From contig NZ_JAFMTY010000020.1 of NCBI RefSeq assembly GCF_017329605.1, forward strand, positions 1 through 64,000: a stretch of DNA of 64,000 bases, read 5' to 3'. This DNA is from Alicyclobacillus fructus (GTDB lineage Bacteria > Bacillota > Bacilli > Alicyclobacillales > Alicyclobacillaceae). How positions within the stretch are numbered: position 1 is the stretch's first letter; each line of letters starts with the position of its first letter. A model generated the notes under the pieces. That model saw only the letters and a list, made by a program, of their open reading frames with translations, had not been told where the DNA came from and made no database searches. The translations under genes were made by a program, and so were the position numbers. Positions 44,636 to 53,100 of the stretch are shown here, in pieces.

Positions 44636-44716
44636 CGGGAGCAGGCAGTAAGTCAAACGCCACCACAGATGATAGCACGGAGTTTACTGGCTGACAAGGG
44701 GAAGGGAGCGAAAAGT

Positions 44717-45640
44717 GTGGAGATCCTTACTCATTCGCGCATCGCCATGCGGCAGGTTTGCCCACAAAAAGAACACTTCCATTATGTGGAACGTCTTCGT
44801 CCGCGCGAGGTTGCTTGGTCGCTGTCCATCGGAACAGCATGGCATCGAGGGCTTGAGGAGTGGCAACGAGGTGCAAGCGAGGACGAAGCAGTTGCGGCAG
44901 GACTAGCGACGCTGGATTGGATCCGGCCAGAGAGTGAAGAAGAACAGTACAAACTCCAGCTTGAGCGCATCCGCGTCGAGTGCATGATTCGGTTTGCGGT
45001 TCGACACTTCCAACCCAGGAATCTCATCGCGGTTGAACAGCAGTTCGAGCTTCCGATCGTCAATCCGAAGACTGGGCACAAATCACGGAAGTTCAAGCTT
45101 GGCGGCAAGATTGACGCCATCGCAGAGGATGAAAATGGAGTTCTTTGGATCCTTGAAAACAAAACAGTTGGGATTGGGCTCGAAGCGTTCCGCGAAACGT
45201 TCGGTTTGAACAATCAGTACACCCTTTACTACCACGCTGTTTCGCAGTTGTATGACAAGCCCATCGGCGGCGTGATCGTTCGTTCTATCGCGAAAACGAG
45301 GACAGAGCCGAAACGAAAAGGCGGTGAGATCGTCGAGTCGTGGAACGCGTACAAACAGCGCCTGTGGGAGATGTATGAGGCCGAACCCGACAAGTACCTA
45401 GCGGAAGACATCGTAATCCGTACACCAGAGCAAATCAAACAGTTTCAGGAAGAACTGTGGTTTGAGACGCAAGAGCGTCTGTGGCAAGCAAAGTCCGGTT
45501 TTATCCGTCACAACCTTGCGAGTTGCAATCTTTATGGAGGATGCCCTTTCAAGCCTTTGTGCCTAGGAGTGGCAGATGCACGAGAGTCGATGTTCTACGT
45601 AAGCTCGACAACGCACGACGAACTCAACGAAACAGCGTAA
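44717..45640 (+). CDS. PD-(D/E)XK nuclease, RecB/Cas4-like phage exonuclease
   Basis: 307 aa. N-terminal ILTHSRIAMRQVCPQKEHFHYV, a PDDEXK_1-type start, then GTAWHRGLEEW, the catalytic core GGKIDAIAED...WILENKT (Asp near 133, Glu-x-Lys near 148-150), and QYTLYYHAV. A C-terminal cluster CNLYGGCPFKPLC with the early Cys suggests a 4Fe-4S site as in Cas4/AddB-type enzymes. It probably makes ssDNA for phage recombination. The GTG at 44717 follows AGGGAGCG. Confidence 0.85.
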   Translation: MEILTHSRIAMRQVCPQKEHFHYVERLRPREVAWSLSIGTAWHRGLEEWQRGASEDEAVAAGLATLDWIRPESEEEQYKLQLERIRVECMIRFAVRHFQPRNLIAVEQQFELPIVNPKTGHKSRKFKLGGKIDAIAEDENGVLWILENKTVGIGLEAFRETFGLNNQYTLYYHAVSQLYDKPIGGVIVRSIAKTRTEPKRKGGEIVESWNAYKQRLWEMYEAEPDKYLAEDIVIRTPEQIKQFQEELWFETQERLWQAKSGFIRHNLASCNLYGGCPFKPLCLGVADARESMFYVSSTTHDELNETA

Positions 45641-45677
45641 CAACAAACCAACGAATTCAAAGGAGGACTGATGAACA

Positions 45678-46496
45678 ATGACCACACTGGCACAGTACGA
45701 TCCGAATCTGCTTGAAAAGCTTGGACTGACGGCGGAACAGGCGCAAGAGTTAGCAGAAAATGGAATCACATTGGAAGAATACGCGCAGCTTCAAGAGGAA
45801 GCTGCACAGCTTGAAGCGGAAGCCGAGGTTGTTCCAATTCGATACAGGATTGTAGGGGCGGCTGGCGCTTTCCAGAATGAGGCAACTGGAGAAATTGTAC
45901 AAAAGCTGCAAGTGAAAATACCATATTTTCACACCGCTCGGGTTTTGTTCACGCCACAGTCCGAAGGAGAAAGTTCGCTGCCGCTTTGCAGTTCTCATGA
46001 TGGGCGAGTCGGAAAGTATCTAGATGAGAACGGAATCACTTGCTTCCGAAAGTGCGAATCCTGTCCATATAACGTTTTTGGGACGGATCCAAACGGAGGA
46101 AGAGGAAAAGCGTGTAAGACGATTCGCAGGCTCTATGTTTTGGAAGGCGACAGCGCGATTCCGGCGATTGTAAACTTGCCGCCGTCGTCGCATAAGGCTT
46201 GGGATAAATTTGTAAGTGCAATCAAATTCAGAGGTCAATTGGTATCGAGTTATTTGATTGAACTATCGTTGGAAGTTCGTAGAAACGGCGCGATGACTTG
46301 GAGTCAACTCACTGCACCAAAGATTGTTAGAGAGCTAACGCCGTTGGAGAAGGCGCGAGTGTTGAAAATTGGAAAGGAGCTTGAGGCGAAGCACCGGTCA
46401 ATCTCGGTTGAAATCTCCGATTACTTGGCGGTGGACGGCGTTTCCGACGCGCAACCGAGTGCGACGGAGGAAACCGCTCAGGCGGCGCAGGCGTGA
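45678..46496 (+). CDS. conserved phage protein with Cys cluster, possible ssDNA-handling partner
   Basis: 272 aa. A helical N-terminus (LEKLGLTAEQAQELAENGIT) is followed by a beta-rich domain with CRKCESCPYN-like cysteines (CFRKCESCPYNVFG, GKACKTIRRLYVL) and an LPPSSHKAWDKFV loop. I do not recognise a named family. Its place right behind the nuclease suggests a recombination or ssDNA-binding role, which is inference. An Ala/Gln-rich tail ends at the stop, where RNA element 1 begins. Confidence 0.7.
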   Translation: MTTLAQYDPNLLEKLGLTAEQAQELAENGITLEEYAQLQEEAAQLEAEAEVVPIRYRIVGAAGAFQNEATGEIVQKLQVKIPYFHTARVLFTPQSEGESSLPLCSSHDGRVGKYLDENGITCFRKCESCPYNVFGTDPNGGRGKACKTIRRLYVLEGDSAIPAIVNLPPSSHKAWDKFVSAIKFRGQLVSSYLIELSLEVRRNGAMTWSQLTAPKIVRELTPLEKARVLKIGKELEAKHRSISVEISDYLAVDGVSDAQPSATEETAQAAQA

Positions 46497-46498
46497 TG

Positions 46499-46728
46499 GC
46501 GGAGGGTTCGCCTCCGCACACCACTTCCGAATCCTTCGGGGGTGGCGTGGGGCGGCGAACGAGTCGCCCTAATTTAAGGGCAGGGTCAGGTAAGGCGGGG
46601 TAAGGCATGGCGGGGCCGGGTTAGGCTTGGCAAGGCAAGGTGTGGGCGCTTCCCCGAGCTGTGCGCGGATTGCCCTGGTAGTAGTCCAAAACAGTTCGGG
46701 ACCACACCACTCATCCAAAGTGAGTGGT
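46499..46728 (+). ncRNA. structured pentamer-hairpin element, copy 1 (full length)
   Basis: Starts 3 bases after the upstream stop codon. Hairpin A 46499-46505/46511-46517; hairpin B 46521-46530/46536-46545; hairpin C 46554-46558/46564-46568; then 14 in-phase GGYNN pentamers (46579-46648, last unit GGGCG). A two-part stem-loop follows: outer stem 46653-46662/46691-46700, GCGC linker, inner stem 46667-46673/46681-46687, loop CCTGGTA, AAA linker. The end is hairpin D 46706-46713/46721-46728. Copies 2 and 3 keep the stems with different bases, as expected of a conserved RNA. Confidence 0.7.
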
Positions 46729-46751
46729 CAATCTCTCATCTTGCTTTGCGT

Positions 46752-46911
46752 GGCGTGGCATGGCGAGGTCAGGCGAGGTTTGGCTCGGTGTGGTCCGGCA
46801 TGGTCTGGCAAGCCAAGGTCTGGCATGGCCGCTTCCCCGGTTGTGCGCTGCGCGCCGTGGTAGTGCGCGAAAACAGCCGGGAACAACAAAAGAGCGGCGT
46901 TCGCGCCGCTC
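46752..46911 (+). ncRNA. structured pentamer-hairpin element, copy 2 (3' part)
   Basis: Lacks hairpins A-C. It has 16 pentamers (46752-46831; 15 fit GGYNN, one is GCCAA), outer stem 46836-46844/46873-46881, GCGC linker, inner stem 46849-46855/46863-46869 with loop CGTGGTA, AAA linker, and hairpin D 46892-46899/46904-46911 with a TTCG loop. It ends 27 bp before the next start codon. Confidence 0.68.
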
Positions 46912-46938
46912 CATCCTAAACGAAAGGGTGAAAGACGA

Positions 46939-47559
46939 ATGTCGGTTGCTAACTCCATTATAGGTCTCACGGTCGATGGGAACAACGTTCAATTTGCACT
47001 GCCGTATCGGGTGGCGGTTCGGTTGCGTGGAAGTGTCCCGATCTTGTTTCATCGTTGGGATTGTGAAGATGTCGAAGCCAAGGCGCAGGCCGCCAAGGGC
47101 AGTGCCGCAAAGAAGTCAGACAACTGGGAAGCCTATCTCTATCGAAACGAAAATGGGGAAATTTGCATCCCAGGTGTTTATGTCCATCAAGCGCTAGCAA
47201 ACGCTGCGAGGTTCAAGCAAGATCCGAGATCTCCAAGAAAATCGTTGTTTGATTTAGCACGGGCAGCATTCGTTGTGACGCCGTGGCTGGCGTCGACTTC
47301 AAAGAAGGAGCCAGACTACTTAGACCGGAGAAGGGTCTTAATTCAGCGGAACGGCGTAACGCGAGTTCGCCCTGCGTTGCTTCCTGGTTGGGAAGTGGAA
47401 TTCCAAATCGAATGTCTTCTTCCAGAATATATAAGTCCGGAGTTGCTATACGACCTCCTTACGCAAGCCGGAAGATTGGTTGGGATTGGAGATTATAGAC
47501 CAATGTTTGGAAGATTTCAAGTGGTTGAGTACAAGGTGCTGGAAGATGATTCGGAGTGA
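46939..47559 (+). CDS. conserved phage protein of unknown function
   Basis: 206 aa. Features: ALPYRVAVRLRGSVPILFHRWD near the N-terminus, an AKKSDNWEAYLYRNENGEIC stretch, IPGVYVHQALANAARF, and a C-terminal AGRLVGIGDYRPMFGRFQVV. The VPILFHR...GIGDYRP..GRF pattern is shared with a widespread phage family whose function I cannot name. A weak resemblance to RAMP-like folds is only an impression. It lies between RNA elements 2 and 3. Confidence 0.7.
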   Translation: MSVANSIIGLTVDGNNVQFALPYRVAVRLRGSVPILFHRWDCEDVEAKAQAAKGSAAKKSDNWEAYLYRNENGEICIPGVYVHQALANAARFKQDPRSPRKSLFDLARAAFVVTPWLASTSKKEPDYLDRRRVLIQRNGVTRVRPALLPGWEVEFQIECLLPEYISPELLYDLLTQAGRLVGIGDYRPMFGRFQVVEYKVLEDDSE

Positions 47560-47568
47560 TTGCCTGAT

Positions 47569-47796
47569 GCGGAGGCTTCGCTTCCGCGACGTACTTCCGA
47601 AAGAACTCGGAGGCACGTCGGGGCGGCGAAGGTCGCTCCAGAAGTATGGCTTGCCGTGGCCTGGCCGGGCGAGGCGGGGCATGGTGTGGCATGGTTCGGC
47701 GTGGCAGAGCATGGCATGGTCGCTTCGCCGGTTGTGCGCCGCTCGCCGTAGTAGCGAGCGAAAACAGCCGGCACCATAGCCCACTGTCACAGTGGG
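47569..47796 (+). ncRNA. structured pentamer-hairpin element, copy 3 (full length)
   Basis: Same order as copy 1. Hairpin A 47569-47575/47581-47587; hairpin B 47588-47592/47615-47619 with inner 47595-47600/47607-47612; hairpin C 47626-47629/47633-47636; 15 pentamers (47648-47722, 13 fit GGYNN). Outer stem 47727-47735/47764-47772, GCGC linker, inner stem 47740-47746/47754-47760, loop CGTAGTA, AAA linker, hairpin D 47780-47786/47790-47796. It begins 9 bp after the stop codon of the 206-aa gene. The rest of the 47560-47992 gap holds the tRNA-like element. Confidence 0.7.
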
Positions 47797-47849
47797 TAAA
47801 CCTCCCTTTGTCAACGCCTAGAGAGCGCGCAGGGCGCGCCCCTGCGCCT

Positions 47850-47934
47850 GGCGATGGAAGGTGCGGGTGGCACGGTGAAGACAGGCTTGATCACCCTGTG
47901 GACGCCGATGGTTCGAGTCCATCCTCCATCGCCG
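47850..47934 (+). other. tRNA-like element
   Basis: A 9-bp terminal stem (47850-47858 / 47925-47933) encloses a canonical T arm (GATGG-TTCGAGT-CCATC, 47907-47923), a 5-bp anticodon-like stem (47881-47885 / 47895-47899) with 9-base loop CTTGATCAC, and a short GTGC/GCAC arm (47861-47864 / 47870-47873). The stem is too long for an ordinary tRNA, the D arm is non-standard and no CCA is encoded. It may be a degenerate phage tRNA or a tRNA mimic; GAT (Ile) or TGA (Ser) would be the anticodon, depending on register. Confidence 0.4.
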
Positions 47935-47992
47935 AGCGGAGGGGCGCAACGCAGCGATGGCTCCCTTACAGAGTTCAGGAGGTGAGTGATGG

Positions 47993-48157
47993 GTGCCGAA
48001 GTACAAAGTCACGTTTGTTTCGCGTCACATTGAAGAGTTCGAAGTGGAGGCCGCTACCGAGAGCGAAGCACGAGACAAGGTGTACGCGGGTGAAGTTGAG
48101 CCGGTGGAGGTGGTGGAGATCGCGGATGGGATTACCGAGGTTGAAGAGCTCAAGTAG
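47993..48157 (+). CDS. 54-aa prophage protein, paralogue 1
   Basis: MPKYKVTFVSRHIEEFEVEA, ATESEARDKVYAGEVEPVEV, then an acidic end. A beta-strand, helix, strand pattern with an SEARDKV-like motif. The GTG at 47993 follows AGGAGGTGA by 6 bases and aligns exactly with the start of paralogue 2. Function unknown. Confidence 0.72.
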   Translation: MPKYKVTFVSRHIEEFEVEAATESEARDKVYAGEVEPVEVVEIADGITEVEELK

Positions 48158-48178
48158 AGAGTACGAGAGGTGATGGGA

Positions 48179-48343
48179 ATGCCCAAGTACAAGGTCACAT
48201 TCGTGTCCAAGCGCTATGAAGAGTACGAGGTCGAGGCGGCCAACGAGGACGAGGCTGTCGCGCTCGTCGATAGCGGCGAAGTCGATCCACACGACGTTTG
48301 GGAAGTTGATTGGGAGTTTGAGAGCGTGGAGGAGATGAAATAG
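48179..48343 (+). CDS. 54-aa prophage protein, paralogue 2
   Basis: MPKYKVTFVSKRYEEYEVEA, ANEDEAVALVDSGEVDPHDV; same length and about 55% identical by eye to paralogue 1, so the two are a tandem duplication. The start follows GAGAGGTGATGG. Confidence 0.72.
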   Translation: MPKYKVTFVSKRYEEYEVEAANEDEAVALVDSGEVDPHDVWEVDWEFESVEEMK

Positions 48344-48348
48344 CGTGC

Positions 48349-48528
48349 CTGTTCGAAGGTCTGACTAGGCTTCCCGACCCGATGGAGGGCACGGTGTACG
48401 TCGCGTCGACGTTGGTCGCCCAGGCCGCGGCGAGTGGCGGGCGAACGGACGTGTACAGTCCAGCGGAACTCGTGCGGGATGGGAACGGCACGGTCATTGG
48501 GTGCAGGGGATTGCAAATTCCAAACTGA
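48349..48528 (+). pseudogene. C-terminal fragment of a conserved phage protein
   Basis: The frame reads LFEGLTRLPDPMEGTVYVAS, TLVAQAAASGGRTDVYSPAE, LVRDGNGTVIGCRGLQIPN. This is the C-terminal half of a small phage family with LPDPxxGTxYVxSxLVAQA...R.DV..P..LVR...G...GCRGL. No start codon or N-terminal half is present; the frame runs back into paralogue 2 in another register. An ATG at 48382 could still express 48 residues. It is likely the remnant of a deletion that fused these genes. Confidence 0.6.
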
Positions 48529-49090
48529 TAACGCAAGGCTGTTTCGCCCTTGCGCCCCGCACCGGAACCATCCGATGCGGAGTGGAGGGGCGAAACCTCC
48601 CGGGTGTCGTCCGACACCCGTAATGGATGACAGCAGGGGCGCCGAGTGCGCGTTCCCGGCACGAGCGTATCGCCGACACAACAGCACGACATGCACACTC
48701 ATGAGGCGATGTGGCGTGTCAGAGCGGACCTTGGCAACTGAATAGTTTCGACCCTTTCTCTCCGCCGCCGTGCCCGGTGCGCGAGCTGCATCATTACGCG
48801 CCGAATATGCGCACTGTTGTCCACGCAGTTCGCGCGCCGCGCCGGGCGGCGGAGGCACCGCTCGCCTGTGGCGCTTGGCAGGCGGAAATCGCGGAACGAC
48901 GGCAAAAAGCGAGTCTTCCGCGCTTCAGACGCGTTCGTGCCTGTCAGGACGCCATGGAGTGGGATCCGCTGTCCACTGGGACGGGGTTCACGCCTCAGCC
49001 TCCTCGACGAAGATGGGTTTGGTCCGTTGCGCATGTTCCCTTGGGGCGATGAGCCCGTCCCGATGGACAGCGGAATTTCTGCGGCGTGAG
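48529..49090 (+). ncRNA. hairpin-rich region, candidate structured RNA
   Basis: This 608-bp gap before the next gene has no convincing ORF but many local stems: 48533-48538/48548-48553; a nested pair 48557-48561/48576-48580 with 48563-48566/48571-48574; 48584-48588/48596-48600; and 48601-48607/48614-48620. Large phage RNAs such as GOLLD and ROOL occupy similar places near tRNA-like genes. The link to either is a guess; I could not match a family. Two overlapping frames (48711-49052 and 48817-49089) are mostly Arg-rich, although the end of the second looks slightly protein-like. Confidence 0.35.
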
Positions 49091-49136
49091 GAATCACGCA
49101 GCCTTTCGACGAATATACTAATTAGGATGAGGTGAT

Positions 49137-49454
49137 ATGGGAGTCGGACATAACTGGAATTGGGATCCGCGTCCGGATCTCGTCAGCGACCATGAATTAT
49201 GGGAGTTGCTGCTGACGCAGGTGGTCAGGGACGAGGAAACGGGTTGGCTTCTGAACGCCTGTCGATGTTCTGGATGTACGCTCGAATGGAACGGCACCAT
49301 GCTCAAACTCGTGCCGCTCATCGATCCCACCCTCGGTTTCGACAGCGAGGAGGATTGGCATGACTTTCGCAGCAAGTGGTTGGTGCCCAACAGTCAGGCG
49401 ATCACGAACGCGTTGCGCCAACTTACCCAACTGGCGCTCAAACGCGAAGCTTGA
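49137..49454 (+). CDS. hypothetical prophage protein
   Basis: 105 aa: HELWELLLTQVVRDEETGWL, LNACRCSGCTLEWNGTMLKL, EEDWHDFRSKWLVPNSQAIT. One CxxC. The ATG follows GGATGAGGTGAT and a TATACT lies near 49116. No family recognised. A strong inverted repeat with a T-run ends it. Confidence 0.7.
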   Translation: MGVGHNWNWDPRPDLVSDHELWELLLTQVVRDEETGWLLNACRCSGCTLEWNGTMLKLVPLIDPTLGFDSEEDWHDFRSKWLVPNSQAITNALRQLTQLALKREA

Positions 49455-49474
49455 CACCATACCACAGAAAAAGG

Positions 49475-49526
49475 AAAAAGGTAGTCAGGGTACTCATTGG
49501 GTAGTCATGTCTACGACTACCTTTTT
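49475..49526. terminator. 12-bp inverted repeat with T-run
   Basis: Perfect arms AAAAAGGTAGTC (49475-49486) and GACTACCTTTTT (49515-49526), 28-base loop. It would end the upstream transcript, and it contains two of the GGTAGTC motifs of the neighbouring repeat region. Confidence 0.65.
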
Positions 49527-50135
49527 GAGGATATTGCTTAGCCGACATGGTTTAATCAGATTTACCACCAAACGGAAACTTCCCGAATTGAAAAATCAAC
49601 CAACGAAATTCACCAAAATCAACCAAAAGGTAGTCAGGGTAGTCAGTGGGTAGTCGCTAGGGTAGTCATGTTCAAACCCCAAAAACCTTGTCGTGGCGCG
49701 GTTTGTGACATTGGGTAGTCAGGGTATATAGGGCTCTAAACCTTATATATGCATAGTGTCATGTCAAATGTCAAATTACCAATTTGACATCCTTTCTTCT
49801 ATAGAATTTACACCCATGAAAAATGAATACCTTGGCTACCTTTTTGGAGATATTGGAAGTGTCTAAGTAGATAGATTCCATATATGGAATAGATTCTGGT
49901 TGACAGTGGCACCAATTGGTAATTTTCCTCGCTGTCAAATTGGAAATGACAGTGGTGTCTAATTCCCTCGTCTGGAAACTGGAGTAAGTGTCAAGTGTAA
50001 GTATATGGTAAGTGGGATGGTGAGTGTCAAATGGAAGATGATGGTGGGGGTGAATGTGGTGAATACTGGATGACTTACTCCTTCCAGTACGTGGCATGGA
50101 TGTGAATCCTAGAACGTGGAATCGGGGGTGCTCGC
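49527..50135. other. AT-rich repeat and palindrome region, candidate phage replication origin
   Basis: No gene is visible. It holds GGTAGTC direct repeats at 49629, 49638, 49649, 49661 and 49714 (others at 49480 and 49500); a CTACCTTTTTG...ATATTG repeat at 49517 and 49836; TGTCAAAT motifs with the palindrome GTCAAATT-ACC-AATTTGAC (49770-49788); and a perfect 16-bp palindrome ATTCCATATATGGAAT (49875-49890). It is the most AT-rich stretch of the window and lies directly before the primase-helicase gene, the usual place for an origin. Confidence 0.55.
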
Positions 50136-53100
50136 ATGGCGGACTGCAAGCTGTGCAATGCTTCCATTCGTCAGGAGATTGAAAGCCGATGGCTGGCGGG
50201 CGCGAGTTATCGCGAGTTGGAACAGATGTGCAGAGAACGGGGTGTGGAGGTCTCCCACGAGACCGTTCGGCGCCACATCGTCGAACACGCGCTGGGCGGC
50301 GATGCAAGAGCATCTTGGGCGTTCGTGAAGTGGTGGTTTGAGGGCGTACATGGGTATGTGGAAATTCGCCCCATACCCAACCAACGAGACGATCGAGAAG
50401 CGGCAGTAGAGGCTGCACGGTGGCGTCGGTCGTTTCCGGTGTCGGACTTAGATCCCATGCACCTGTTCCTTTCAAAGGGGTATCGCCATCCGGTGATGGC
50501 GCGTTGTGGTTGGTATTTCGGGGTGTGTCCGCGGAACAAGGCTGTGAAGCGCGCGGAGGACGGTCGCTGGGTCGGTGGGAGTGCTGATGATGTGGAAGTG
50601 TGTCCCGGTGCTTGGGTGGATGTCGATGATCACGGACACGAAGGGGATGACGAGCGAATTGCCCAAGCGGAACAGGCGTTGACAGCCTTGGCTGACCGTG
50701 GCGTCGTGCCGAGCGCGGTCGTCAAGTCGGGTGGCGGGCGAGGACAGCATGTGTACTTCAAGTTCACGCAACCGGTGGATGCACAGACGGGGCGTCGAAT
50801 TACATGGAAGCTCGCCATGTTGCTCGGGAGCGATCCGTCGGTTGCGGAACCAGCGCGGGTCATGCGTCTCCCTGGGTCTTTGCACACCAAGTCTGGTCAG
50901 ATTACGGTCGTTAAAGTGATAGACCAGCGCGATGACGTTCGGTACGAACACGAGCGTTTTGAAGCGGCGTTGGAAGACGTCGCAAAGGCGATGGGTGTGG
51001 ATCTTAGTCCTCCAGCACCTTCCTTGGGCGGGGAGTACGAGGAGTTGATGGGCGACTGGGCGCCCGTGCCGCTGGATTTTGTGAAAGAACGTTTACCGAT
51101 GATCTGTGCACGTTTTGAAGCCTATGTTCAAGATCCAAACATCGTGTCCGAACCGATCTGGCACAAGATGAGCTGCACATTGCGGGCGCTCAATCCAGAC
51201 TCCTCGCTGTTTCACGAGTGGTCCCAAGCTTACGATGCGGGGCCAGGAAAACGATACAACTGGGCTGAAGCTGAGCGCAAATTTCGAGCGAGTCGGCCTC
51301 TGGCGGTTCGGTGCGCGACGTTCGAAAGCTTGGATCCGATGGAACAATGCAGGCAGTGCCCACATTTCAAGCATCATTCAAGTCCAGCGACGTTCGTCCG
51401 CAAAGCCTACGCGACCAAACTTGGTTTGCCAGGGATCTATGGCATGCCAGGACAAGGAAATCAGGAACAATCCGATACGAATCAATTAGTGTGTACAAGT
51501 GAAGAAGTGCGCAAGCTTCAAGAACAATTTCGAGATCAGGATGAGAAGTGGTATCCGGAAGATCCCAATCCTGGTGTGGAGCGCGCCGCGCCGATGGCAG
51601 CGGGCGCGGAAGGAGATCCGGTATACGAAATCAACTATCTGATCGAGGCCTCGAAGACAGAGGCGGAAGCTGAAGACCGATACACGGCGTTGAACGAACG
51701 CTCGATCGTGCAGTGGGCGCGGCAGAAGAGAAAGGCATTTATCGATGAGGTGATCAATGCGAAGGGTGAAGTGAAAGAGGTTCTGAACTTAAAGAAGTTT
51801 GCCGATCGGCTATGCGAGGACTTTTATTTCACGGAGCTCTATAACGAGATCTTCTACTACGACGGGATTCGTTATCGCACAGGCGCGCACGACATCGAGT
51901 TCTTGTCCAGCGCTTTAAGCGCCGCCTTGTCCGCCATTGGTTGGCATGATACGCGGCGGGTGGAGAATCTTCGAAAGGAGATTCTGTGGTCGCTGGGGGC
52001 GCGGAATTTCGAAGAAAGTCCATCGCCAGCAGACATCTACGACAAATGGGATTCTTACAAAGCGATCCCGTTCAAAAATGGCATGCTGGATATCAGCGGA
52101 TATCGTCTTGGCGATCTGCTTCCGCACAATCCGAGTTTCCGGTGCACGTGGGTGGCCCGAACCTATTGGAATTACGCATGGGCGGAATCGAAGTCCAAGC
52201 TGACGTTGCGTGAACAGCACTGCATGGATGCAGTGAATTCGTTTCTCGAATGGGTTCTGCCGTGGGACTTGGATTGGAAGTACGACCCGTCGTATCGCGG
52301 GCCGTGGACAAGGGATTTGTTTCTGGCCTATCTGGGCTATAGTTTGGCGAAATTCGACTTGGTAGAAGACGTGTTTGTGGTCCTAAAGGGCCCGGGCGGG
52401 AACGGGAAATCGACGTTTTTCAAAGTGCTAACGAGACTATTTGCGGGGTTCATTTCAAACTTGAGCCCTCAAGCATTCTCAGAGCGCTTTGCGACGGCGG
52501 AACTTGTTCGTTCCACCATCAATATCGACGCTGATATTCCCAACAACGAGCAGCAAAAGACACAGGGTTTGAAACAGGTGGTGTCACACGACACGATTCG
52601 CGTTGAACGCAAGTTCCGTGACAGCACGCCAGCGCAACCCAAGGTGAAAGTATGGTTTGCGGCGAACGAATTGCCACCTACCAACGACACGTCCTATGGC
52701 TACTTCAGACGCTTTCTGATCATCCCGTTTGAATCCAAAATGGCCAAGTGGTTTGAACAGACCAAATACAAGGAAGAGGACCTGTATTGTGAGGAGGCGT
52801 TATCGTATTGGGCCTATCTGGGTGTCAAGTACTATCTGTACTTTCGCAACCAAGGAATTCGCATCGATGACACACCTGCGACAACGGCGGCGAAGGACAA
52901 GTATTGGGCATCGCAAGACGTTGTGAAAGACGCTGTGCTATCCGAGGTTCTCCAATTTGACCCTGGTGCAGAAATACCTGCAATGCTGGGACGAATGCTG
53001 ATCAACGCCTTTGCGGAATCGAAAGGCAGATCAAAACTTAGCGGTAACAAGATCTTCGAACGGCTAAGAAACAATTGCCGCGATTTCGAGATCAGAGAAG

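Noticed and set aside
46627-47052. Gly/Trp/Arg-rich frames over the pentamer arrays on both strands
   Set aside because: They are translations of GGYNN repeats in arbitrary frames; stem covariation explains the DNA better.
48711-49089. Two overlapping frames (113 and 90 codons)
   Set aside because: No ribosome sites, Arg-rich, and mutually overlapping; kept only as a caveat in the candidate RNA entry.
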